From CADEFF01 sp964569315 (GTDB lineage Bacteria; Pseudomonadota; Alphaproteobacteria; Dongiales; Dongiaceae), in contig CAZMUZ010000185.1 of assembly GCA_964569315.1 (NCBI GenBank), positions 1 through 5,006 of the forward strand: a stretch of 5,006 nt of DNA, given 5' to 3'. Under the pieces are notes generated by a model. It was not told the origin of the DNA and did not search any database. It saw only the letters and a list, made by a program, of their open reading frames with translations. A program made the position numbers and the translations under genes. Below, piece after piece: positions 1 to 4,410 of this stretch (position 1 is its first letter; every line of letters begins with the position of its first letter).

Positions 1-532
1 CGCTTTCGACCGTCACGCAGACGAGACGGCCGCCTTCGGCGAGCTGATCGCCAATCGCCACCGGGATCTCCGCGACGGCGCCGTCGAAGAAGATCACGTC
101 ATAGGGCGCCTGCGCCGGATGGCCCTGCTCGAGCGGGCCGCGCACCAGGCTGACATTGCCGGCATCGAGCTCGCGAAACAGCTCCTCGGCGCGCTGGGCG
201 AGCGTCGGGCTCGATTCCACCGCCACGACGCTGCCGGCGAGGCGCCCGATGACCACGGCGGAATAGCCGGTGCCGCAGCCGATATCGAGCACCGTGTCGC
301 TCGGCTCGATCCCGGCGAGCTGCAGGAGCCGCGCGAACACCATCGGCTCCATCAGATAGCGACCGCGCTCGATCTCGAGATCGTCGTCCACATAGGCGAC
401 GCTGCGGAGCGCGCGCGGCACGAAGAGCTCGCGCGGGACTTCGGCAAGGGCAGCCAGCACCGCCTCGTCCGTCACCCGGTTGGTGCGGAGCTGCGTCTCC
501 ACCATCCGCTGCCTGGTCGCCACGAATTTCAT
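1..532 (-). CDS. Protein-L-isoaspartate O-methyltransferase family protein (PCMT-like), C-terminus cut by window edge
   Basis: SAM-dependent methyltransferase of the PCMT family, expected in the cytoplasm, where classical members methylate L-isoaspartyl residues of damaged proteins. Reading leftward from an ATG at 532, 177 residues are visible. The N-terminus (MKFVATRQRMVETQLRTNRV) and the phrase PRELFVPR near residues 33-40 are typical of the family. The SAM-binding motif I is VLDIGCGTGY at residues 81-90, and PYDVIFFDGAVAEIP at 143-157 matches the family's post-motif strand. Family members are usually about 210-220 residues, so roughly 40 are missing beyond position 1. An in-frame ATG at 547 is an alternative start. 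I prefer 532 because GGACGGG lies 6 bases upstream and the length then fits relatives. The segment where classical PCMTs carry the catalytic TISxP motif reads GRYLMEP here (57-63), so isoaspartyl repair activity is uncertain. In many alphaproteobacteria this variant lies near tolC, which would fall outside this window. Confidence 0.92.
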   Translation of the reverse strand, partial: MKFVATRQRMVETQLRTNRVTDEAVLAALAEVPRELFVPRALRSVAYVDDDLEIERGRYLMEPMVFARLLQLAGIEPSDTVLDIGCGTGYSAVVIGRLAGSVVAVESSPTLAQRAEELFRELDAGNVSLVRGPLEQGHPAQAPYDVIFFDGAVAEIPVAIGDQLAEGGRLVCVTVES

Positions 533-569
533 GAGCATCCCGTCCATTGCGAGGTCCGCCTCGGCCAGC

Positions 570-599
570 CATATACTATGCGGGCCGTCATGCTGACAA
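570..599 (-). promoter_or_regulatory. Predicted sigma-70-type promoter for the PCMT-like gene
   Basis: On the minus strand a -35-like TTGTCA (594-599, 5 of 6 to consensus) is followed after 18 bases by TATATG (570-575, 4 of 6). Transcription would begin near 563, giving a leader of about 30 bases to the ATG at 532. It is positioned back to back with the predicted tRNA-Cys promoter. Consensus matching only. Confidence 0.45.
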
Positions 600-637
600 T
601 CGGCGCCGAGGGCGGTCGGCAAGGCGTTCCGGCTCCC

Positions 638-667
638 TTGACCCCCTCGCCGGCCCAAGCCTATACA
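638..667 (+). promoter_or_regulatory. Predicted sigma-70-type promoter for tRNA-Cys
   Basis: TTGACC at 638-643 is followed after 18 bases by TATACA at 662-667. A start site near 674 would give a precursor leader of about 33 bases before the tRNA at 707, a normal arrangement for a singly transcribed tRNA. The spacing and the location directly upstream of a stable RNA gene make this the most convincing promoter in the window. Confidence 0.55.
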
Positions 668-706
668 TCGCCTCCGGCGCTCGACCCGACCAGGGTCCGC
701 CCCACC

Positions 707-780
707 GGCCCGGTGGCAGAGTGGCTATGCAGAGGACTGCAAATCCTCGTACATCGGTTCGATTCCGGTCCGGGCCTCCA
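707..780 (+). tRNA. tRNA-Cys, anticodon GCA, with encoded CCA
   Basis: A complete 74-base cloverleaf can be drawn by eye. The acceptor stem pairs GGCCCGG (707-713) with CCGGGCC (770-776), followed by discriminator T777 and an encoded CCA at 778-780. The D stem pairs GCA (716-718) with TGC (728-730). The anticodon stem pairs GAGGA (732-736) with TCCTC (744-748) around the loop CTGCAAA, giving anticodon GCA at 739-741, which reads the cysteine codons UGC and UGU. The T stem pairs 753-757 with 765-769, including one U-G wobble, around the loop TTCGATT. The variable region is short. No arm is disrupted, so the gene should be functional. tRNA 3' ends are common integration sites, and the sequence just downstream has features compatible with that. 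Confidence 0.98.
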
Positions 781-870
781 CACACATGTAGAGTCAGAAC
801 AGGGCTTACGCGCGGGCACGCGGTTGCGCGCTACATGCGGTTTGGGCTGTGTCCTATCGGGACTGCAAAT
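734..870 (+). repeat. 11-base direct repeat of the tRNA-Cys anticodon region
   Basis: GGACTGCAAAT occurs at 734-744, spanning the tRNA anticodon loop, and again exactly at 860-870, about 80 bases beyond the tRNA end. The sequence around the second copy does not fold into a tRNA: its anticodon stem does not pair, and the next GGTTC motif is 39 rather than 22 bases downstream. It may be an attachment-site remnant or chance. Confidence 0.4.
785..837 (+). repeat. Inverted repeat with nested hairpin just downstream of tRNA-Cys
   Basis: CATGTAG (785-791) is the exact reverse complement of CTACATG (831-837). Inside it, CGCGC (809-813) pairs with GCGCG (826-830), so the two 3' arms are contiguous and the stems could stack, with a 17-base bulge on the left side. 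It starts 5 bases after the tRNA. No run of T follows, so it is not a standard intrinsic terminator. It could help end or process the tRNA transcript, or be part of the putative integrated remnant. Confidence 0.4.
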
Positions 871-983
871 GCGAGACCTGCCGGGGCGCCGCAGTCAGGG
901 TTCACGATGACAGGCCCGCGATATGGGCGGTTGCGTTCGATTTGCCTTGAGATTGACGAAGGGCGCAACAGGCACAATCATCA

Positions 984-1415
984 ATGAAGGCCGTAGCTAG
1001 CTATGAAAGCTTTCCCCGCCGTGTGCTTGCCCATATTGCGGGAGCGTCGGTGCCAGCCTGCAGCTTGCTTTTGTTTGTCGCTGCCTGCTCTGTCGCTCCC
1101 TGCGGAGACTATATTTTCAGTGTCGATAGCCTTGCCCTGATTCTGCTGGCAGGCGCCGTGCTGGCCTTTCCGCTTACTTTTTTGCTTAGCCCGCCGGCCC
1201 TCTATCTTATAGCCAAACAGCGAAGGCTCCGCACGACGACCTATCACCTTCTCGGCGCAACGGTCGGAGCCACGCTTTCCTACTGGGTGGCGTTCGATTG
1301 GCAGGTCGAGATATGGGTCATCGTCATGTTTATGGCGTTTGGAGCGTTCTGGGGCTTGGGCATCTGCGCCGTCATATGGCTGATCGGATATCGGCAACTC
1401 ATGCGGCAGCGGTAA
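984..1415 (+). CDS. Small orphan multi-pass membrane protein, hypothetical
   Basis: A 143-residue protein I do not recognise. It is strongly hydrophobic, with about four likely membrane segments: residues 13-38, 48-76 (containing LALILLAGAVLAFPLTFLLS), 88-105 and 109-133 (containing WVIVMFMAFGAFWGLGICAV). A basic stretch, KQRRLR, separates the second and third, and the C-terminus ends in RQLMRQR, so both are probably cytoplasmic. There are five cysteines in all, four of them before residue 42. The ATG at 984 has no strong ribosome binding site; a GTG at 1023 is a possible alternative. By hand count, 28 of the first 50 codons after the start end in G or C, against 40 of 50 in the chrA gene of this window. 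The gene therefore looks compositionally foreign or relaxed. It stands alone, about 200 bases after tRNA-Cys and 300 before the DUF2721 gene. It is probably real, given an uninterrupted frame with coherent membrane topology, but its function is unknown. Confidence 0.65.
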   Translation: MKAVASYESFPRRVLAHIAGASVPACSLLLFVAACSVAPCGDYIFSVDSLALILLAGAVLAFPLTFLLSPPALYLIAKQRRLRTTTYHLLGATVGATLSYWVAFDWQVEIWVIVMFMAFGAFWGLGICAVIWLIGYRQLMRQR

Positions 1416-1459
1416 TAGTGATAAGAGTTCGCTCGGAAACGAGCCTCCACCAGACCGCC

Positions 1460-1560
1460 TTACATCCGCTCCCGGATCCAGCCCTCGCCGGCTGGCTTCA
1501 GCGGCCCATCGACCGCGTAGCCAGCGCCGTTCCGGACCTCACCAAGTCTGACCGGGCTCA
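1460..1560 (-). pseudogene. Possible C-terminal remnant of a decayed gene
   Basis: Ending at a TAA at 1460-1462 on the minus strand, a frame encodes a coherent-looking tail: LGEVRNGAGYAVDGPLKP followed by AGEGWIRERM. Its codons mostly end in G or C, as in real genes of this genome. Going upstream, the same frame soon becomes a low-complexity run rich in S, R, G and P, and then the antisense of the DUF2721 gene. No plausible start gives a complete protein. The simplest reading, if it is coding at all, is the broken end of a lost gene. I do not recognise the family. Confidence 0.2.
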
Positions 1561-1614
1561 CAGACGACCGGTTCCTCGACCCCCTTCCGTCGCTCCGCTC
1601 TTTCGACCTGCCGG

Positions 1615-1644
1615 TTGGACCATCCGACGGCGGCCGGCTATGCT
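1615..1644 (+). promoter_or_regulatory. Possible promoter for the DUF2721 gene
   Basis: TTGGAC (1615-1620) is followed after 18 bases by TATGCT (1639-1644, 4 of 6 to the -10 consensus), about 70 bases before the start codon. The -35 match is weak. Confidence 0.3.
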
Positions 1645-1717
1645 CCGAGCCGGGCCCCGAGCGTCGATCGAACGGCACGACCCGCGCTAACGCGGCTGGC
1701 GATTCTGGCAGGTGCGC

Positions 1718-2149
1718 ATGCAACCCGATCTTCTGACCGCCGATCGCCTTGCCGAGGTCATATCCCATGCCGTGGCGCCCGCCTTTCTGCTGGGGGCGGT
1801 CGCGGGCTTCATCTCGATCCTGACCCTGCGCATGGGCGGCATCATCGACCGTATCCGGAGCCTGAACGCCATCGCGGAAGGCGATACCGCGCGCGGCGCG
1901 CTCAAAGCCGACATCCCGCGGCTGAAGCGCCGCACCAGGCTGCTGAACCAGGCGGTCTATCTCGCCCTCGCCAGCGGCATTTGCGGGACCCTGCTGATCA
2001 TGATCGCCTTCGCGAGCGCCTTTCTCGGCGTCAGCCACGAGCCCTTCGTGGCACTGCTGTTCATCGTCTCGGTCAGCCTGCTCGGCATGTCGCTCTACAA
2101 ATTCGCCTGCGAAGTGAAGATCGCGCTGCACGAATACGACCATTTCTGA
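1718..2149 (+). CDS. DUF2721 family membrane protein
   Basis: A 143-residue integral membrane protein that I assign to the DUF2721 family, whose function is not known. The family pattern is visible: a first membrane helix (residues 18-37) with PAFLLGAVAGFISILTLRMG, then the conserved basic loop GIIDRIRSLN (41-50), then LKRRTRLLNQAVYLALASG leading into a second helix (78-104), and a third helix (107-127) followed by CEVKIALHEY. The length is normal for the family. I chose the ATG at 1718 because GGCAGG lies 5 bases upstream; a GTG two codons earlier (1712) lacks such a site. The gene is flanked by about 300 bp on each side, so it is probably transcribed alone. Codon use is typical of the host. 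Confidence 0.88.
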   Translation: MQPDLLTADRLAEVISHAVAPAFLLGAVAGFISILTLRMGGIIDRIRSLNAIAEGDTARGALKADIPRLKRRTRLLNQAVYLALASGICGTLLIMIAFASAFLGVSHEPFVALLFIVSVSLLGMSLYKFACEVKIALHEYDHF

Positions 2150-2372
2150 GCCGCCGGCTCCGGTTGCTTTCGTCCAGGTCGGCTCGCGACGGCAAGATCT
2201 CATGGGCAATCCGCCGGCAGCATAGCCCCGCTGCCGCAACGCGAAGCACCGCCTCGGCGCGATCCCGAATGGCACCGGGAATTTCCGATGCCTTGCCGAG
2301 AATTTTTCCCGTTCTGGGAATAAAATCCGGCGACCTTGCAATTAATCCATTTAATTCCCAAGTAATGCTCAT
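2073..2372 (-). CDS. Candidate minus-strand small ORF, possibly a truncated gene, doubtful
   Basis: A 99-codon frame begins at an ATG at 2372 that is preceded by AAGGAGAG, a strong ribosome-binding-type sequence, 9 bases away. The first 45 residues (starting MSITWELNGLIARSPDFIPR) look like a plausible soluble N-terminus, but their codons are AT-richer than those of neighbouring genes. The later part becomes arginine- and serine-rich and runs antisense into the end of the DUF2721 gene (2073-2149), which argues against a full-length functional product. It may be the beginning of a gene whose remainder was lost, or a coincidence in an AT-rich regulatory region. I do not recognise it. Confidence 0.2.
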   Translation of the reverse strand: MSITWELNGLIARSPDFIPRTGKILGKASEIPGAIRDRAEAVLRVAAAGLCCRRIAHEILPSRADLDESNRSRRLRNGRIRAARSSLRRRICRATCRAG

Positions 2373-2447
2373 GAATATTTTCTCTCCTTCCAGCCGTCTC
2401 CGGCGCGACTTCACGCCGGGACTTCCGATCCCGCAAAGAGCCCCGGC
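2150..2447. other. AT-richer intergenic region between the DUF2721 and Sel1 genes
   Basis: There is no plus-strand gene. About 2301-2385 is markedly richer in A and T than the rest of the window, a typical place for promoters, but I could not fit a well-spaced -35/-10 pair for the Sel1 gene. Short hairpins are present: TCCCG (2263-2267) with CGGGA (2276-2280); TTCCC (2306-2310) with GGGAA (2316-2320); and CCGGCG (2400-2405) with CGCCGG (2414-2419). None is followed by a T run, so I do not call a terminator. The last lies 28 bases upstream of the Sel1 start. Confidence 0.5.
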
Positions 2448-2852
2448 ATGAAGCGCCTCCTGATCGCGGCCGAAAAGGGCGACGCCGGCGCCCAGTTCAA
2501 TCTCGGCATCATGTACGACAACCGGCTGGACGATAACGGTCATGCCATCGGCGGCAACCGCGCGGAGGCCATGAAATGGCTGCTGCTGGCGGCCGAGCAG
2601 GGGCTGACGCACGCGCAGATCAGGCTGGCGGAGATGTATGCCGAGAACGACACGATCACGGGCGACGATGCCGAGGCCTGCCGGTGGTTCCTCATTGCCA
2701 TCGAAAACGCCATCGGTGCCCATCGCCAGCGCGCCATGAAAGGATATGAGAAGCTGACCGGGCGCATGACCGCAGCCGAGATCGAGGCGGCGGCGGATAG
2801 CGCAGGACGCTGGGAGCCGACGCGCGCGCCGGAGCAGCGGAAGACGGCATAG
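2448..2852 (+). CDS. Short Sel1-repeat (TPR-like) protein
   Basis: A 134-residue protein of Sel1-like repeats, helical hairpins that generally mediate protein-protein contacts. Repeat hallmarks are clear: AAEKGDAGAQFNLGIMYDNR (residues 7-26), then AEAMKWLLLAAEQGLTHAQI with RLAEMYAEND (about 39-68), then a degenerate third unit, AEACRWFLIAIENAIGAHRQ (75-94). A charged tail follows. There is no signal peptide or membrane segment, so it is probably cytoplasmic. Most Sel1 proteins are longer. This one begins in the middle of a repeat at MKRLLIAAEKG, so it could be N-terminally shortened: the frame stays open upstream to about 2355, but without a start codon. An AAAGAG element 7 bases before the ATG could serve for ribosome binding. 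No partner is evident among the neighbours. The repeat assignment is firm; the specific role is unknown. Confidence 0.85.
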   Translation: MKRLLIAAEKGDAGAQFNLGIMYDNRLDDNGHAIGGNRAEAMKWLLLAAEQGLTHAQIRLAEMYAENDTITGDDAEACRWFLIAIENAIGAHRQRAMKGYEKLTGRMTAAEIEAAADSAGRWEPTRAPEQRKTA

Positions 2853-2860
2853 AGGCGCGT

Positions 2861-2883
2861 CGATCCCGCCGATCCCGATCCCG
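2861..2883 (+). repeat. Short tandem GATCCCG repeats
   Basis: Three closely spaced copies of GATCCCG (2862-2868, 2871-2877, 2877-2883) lie just after the Sel1 stop codon; the first two extend to CGATCCCG and the last two share a base. This is probably simple-sequence drift and has no visible function. Confidence 0.5.
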
Positions 2884-2993
2884 CTCGGCATCGCTGTCCA
2901 GGTTCGCGATGACGGTCGCCTTTTGCGCTCCGGGCTGAGTCTGTCGGGCGCTGGGGCGTGCTCACGACGGCACCGGACTCGGCAACGCCTGTT

Positions 2994-3077
2994 TCACCAA
3001 CCGTAGGACGTGACGCCCCGGCGCTTGCGCGCATCCCGGTCCTTGGTCATAAGCTCGTAACGCTTCGCTGTGTCCAT
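2994..3077 (-). CDS. Candidate micro-ORF of 27 residues, basic, doubtful
   Basis: On the minus strand a frame from an ATG at 3077 encodes MDTAKRYELMTKDRDARKRR followed by GVTSYGW and a stop. About 21 of its 26 codons after the start end in G or C, as in host genes, and the sequence is well mixed rather than low-complexity. Against it, the GAGGA motif abuts the ATG without spacing. The frame is also open far upstream, antisense to chrA, where an earlier ATG would add the residues MPASYHAHRG. It could be a genuine small protein, the tail of a lost gene, or chance. I do not recognise a family. Confidence 0.2.
   Translation of the reverse strand: MDTAKRYELMTKDRDARKRRGVTSYGW
3025..3053 (+). promoter_or_regulatory. 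Weak candidate promoter for the chromate transporter gene
   Basis: TTGCGC (3025-3030) and CATAAG (3048-3053, 4 of 6 to the -10 consensus) are spaced by 17 bases and lie about 85 bases upstream of the start codon. The -35 matches only in TTG. It is offered because the 285-bp gap implies that the gene has its own promoter. Confidence 0.2.
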
Positions 3078-3137
3078 TCCTCGATGGGCATGATACGACG
3101 CCGGCATTCGCCGTTGCCTTGCCCGACGGGAGAGACG

Positions 3138-4337
3138 ATGCAGCCCGGTGTCGAGGCGCGAACGCCCTTCGAGATATTCGGCGCCTTCCTCAAGCTGGGG
3201 CTGACCTCCTTCGGCGGACCGATCGCCCATCTCGGCTATTTCCGCACCGAGTTCGTTTCGCGTCGTCGCTGGATCGACGAGGCGGGCTATGCCGATCTCG
3301 TGGTGCTCTGTCAGTTCCTTCCCGGCCCCGCTTCCAGCCAGGTCGGATTCGCCCTCGGCCTGCAGCGCGGCGGATTGGCGGGCGGCATCGCCGCCTGGCT
3401 CGGCTTCACCCTGCCCTCGGCGCTCATCCTCTTCGGCTTCGCCCTTGCCGCCGCGCGCTTCGCCGGGCCGATCGCCGAGGGTATCGTCGAGGGGCTGAAG
3501 CTCGCTGCCGTCGCCGTGGTGGCGCAAGCGGTCTATGGCATGGGTCGTACGCTCACGCCCGATCGTCGGCGCCTCGGGATCGCCCTCGTCGCGATGGCGG
3601 TGGCGCTTCTGCTCGGCGGCGCGCCCGGGCAGATCCTCGCGATCCTGCTCGGCGCCCTCGCGGGGCTGGCGCTATGCCGCCGCGATGCCCCGTTCGTGCC
3701 CGATCGTCCGGGATATCGGATCTCGCGCCGTCGGGGCGCGGCCGCGCTACTCCTGTTCCTCGCCCTGCTGCTGCTCGCACCGCTTCTCCTCGCGGCGACG
3801 AAGGACCCCGCGATCGCCCTTTTCGATGCGTTCTACCGCGCGGGCGCCCTGGTGTTCGGCGGCGGCCATGTCGTGCTGCCCCTTCTCGAGGCGGCGGTCG
3901 TCGATCCCGGCTGGGTCGGCGGCGACGCGTTCCTCGCCGGATATGGCATGGCGCAGGCGATCCCCGGGCCGCTCTTCGCCTTCGCCGCCTATTTGGGCGC
4001 CGTCATGGACTCCGCGCCCAACGGCGCGGCCGGAGCCGCGATCGCGCTCATCGCGATCTTCCTGCCGGGCCTGCTGCTGCTCTATGGCGCCTTGCCCTTC
4101 TGGGACGCGCTCCGCGGACAGCCGATGGCGCAGGCCGCCATGCGCGGCGCGAACGCGGCGGTCGTCGGCATATTGGCGGCGGCGCTCTACAGCCCGCTCG
4201 GCACCGGCGCGCTCGCGACCCTGCCGCATTTCCTGCTCGCGCTCGCGGGCCTTCTCCTGCTCGTTTTCGCAAGAGCGCCTTCCTGGCTCGTCGTCCTGCT
4301 GCTGGCTACCGCAGGAATCGTGCTGTCGGTGGCCTGA
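3138..4337 (+). CDS. chrA: Chromate efflux transporter, CHR family, two-domain (ChrA)
   Basis: An inner-membrane transporter of the CHR family. Characterised members export chromate from the cytoplasm, conferring resistance. The 399-residue length matches the long form made of two homologous CHR domains, about residues 10-180 and 226-397. First-domain signatures: FLKLGLTSFGGPIAHLGYFR (17-36), CQFLPGPASSQVGF (58-71), and RGG...GFTLPSA (77-95). Second-domain signatures: AGALVFGGGHVVLPLLE (235-251) and AQAIPGPLFAFAAYLGAV (272-289). Many hydrophobic helices lie between them, with a basic, proline-containing linker at 181-200. I chose the ATG at 3138 because GGGAGA lies 4 bases upstream and the CHR domain begins soon after; the frame is open further upstream, but that stretch is not family-like. 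No chrB or chrF homologue lies in the window. The gene stands alone, and the next gene converges on it after 64 bp. Transport of chromate rather than another oxyanion is inferred from the family. Confidence 0.95.
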   Translation: MQPGVEARTPFEIFGAFLKLGLTSFGGPIAHLGYFRTEFVSRRRWIDEAGYADLVVLCQFLPGPASSQVGFALGLQRGGLAGGIAAWLGFTLPSALILFGFALAAARFAGPIAEGIVEGLKLAAVAVVAQAVYGMGRTLTPDRRRLGIALVAMAVALLLGGAPGQILAILLGALAGLALCRRDAPFVPDRPGYRISRRRGAAALLLFLALLLLAPLLLAATKDPAIALFDAFYRAGALVFGGGHVVLPLLEAAVVDPGWVGGDAFLAGYGMAQAIPGPLFAFAAYLGAVMDSAPNGAAGAAIALIAIFLPGLLLLYGALPFWDALRGQPMAQAAMRGANAAVVGILAAALYSPLGTGALATLPHFLLALAGLLLLVFARAPSWLVVLLLATAGIVLSVA

Positions 4338-4340
4338 ACG

Positions 4341-4354
4341 GCCGGAAATCCGGC
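4341..4354. other. Small hairpin in the convergent gap after chrA
   Basis: GCCGG (4341-4345) pairs with CCGGC (4350-4354) around AAAT, 4 bases after the chrA stop codon. It sits in the right place to help end transcription, but no T run follows on either strand, so a classical intrinsic terminator is not supported. Confidence 0.3.
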
Positions 4355-4393
4355 GCCGGGAATTCTCGCGGGATCGGCGGTAATGCCGGCGGC

Positions 4394-4410
4394 CGCGGCG
4401 ATCAGCCGCG
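4394..4410. other. Hairpin overlapping the stop codon of the histidine kinase gene
   Basis: CGCGGC (4394-4399) pairs exactly with GCCGCG (4405-4410) around a 5-base loop that contains the minus-strand TGA stop (4402-4404). It lacks a T tract. With the chrA-side hairpin it may contribute to ending the two converging transcripts, but it could also be chance in GC-rich DNA. Confidence 0.3.

Larger units (their letters stand above)
774..1450 (+). repeat. Short direct match to the tRNA-Cys 3' end flanking the low-GC segment
   Basis: GCCTCCAC at the tRNA 3' end (774-781) recurs at 1443-1450, just past the small membrane protein gene. Upstream of the second copy, TTCG (1428-1431) sits at almost the same distance as the T-loop TTCG of the tRNA (758-761), with one base of gap. 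The bases in between are poorly conserved. Together they resemble a degenerate copy of the T arm and acceptor end, the geometry left when an element integrates into a tRNA gene. Eight exact bases is little evidence, so this is offered as a candidate only. Confidence 0.25.
1416..1717. other. Gene-poor intergenic stretch between the orphan membrane gene and the DUF2721 gene
   Basis: No convincing complete gene is present. The left part holds the possible tRNA-end match at 1428-1450 and, on the minus strand, a coding-like tail at 1460-1560. The right part holds a weak hairpin (CCGGCT 1634-1639 with AGCCGG 1648-1653, loop of 8) and a possible promoter for the DUF2721 gene. Plus-strand frames through the region give arginine- and proline-rich translations typical of non-coding high-GC DNA. 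Confidence 0.5.

Noticed and set aside
99..572. Minus-strand frame overlapping the PCMT-like gene
   Set aside because: It is an out-of-frame, arginine- and glycine-rich translation of the same DNA; the true frame carries the SAM motif.
588..785. Minus-strand ORF of 65 residues containing GPDRNRTDVRGFAVLCIATL
   Set aside because: It runs antisense across the tRNA-Cys gene; its protein-like core is just the reverse translation of the tRNA, a familiar spurious annotation.
860..905. A second, degraded tRNA-Cys
   Set aside because: Beyond the 11 shared bases, the stems do not pair and the GGTTC motif is at the wrong distance.
119..910. Long plus-strand open frame across the PCMT-like gene and tRNA
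   Set aside because: It is antisense to the PCMT-like gene, whose motifs are on the other strand, and it reads straight through the tRNA.
2301..2326. Intrinsic terminator for the DUF2721 gene
   Set aside because: The stem is only 5 bases, lies about 150 bases past the stop codon, and is followed by A-rich sequence, not a T run.
1460..2341. A 293-residue minus-strand ORF spanning the DUF2721 gene
   Set aside because: Most of it mirrors the DUF2721 gene and is rich in D, Q, R and G, as expected for antisense of a hydrophobic protein. Only its last 30 or so residues are kept, as a doubtful remnant.
2861..2883. CRISPR-like or iteron-like array from the GATCCCG copies
   Set aside because: There are only three tiny, adjacent or overlapping copies, with no regular spacers and no associated genes.
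2958..3137. N-terminal extension of the ChrA frame
   Set aside because: The frame is open upstream, but the extra 60 residues do not resemble CHR proteins, and the ATG at 3138 has a good ribosome binding site and family-like length.
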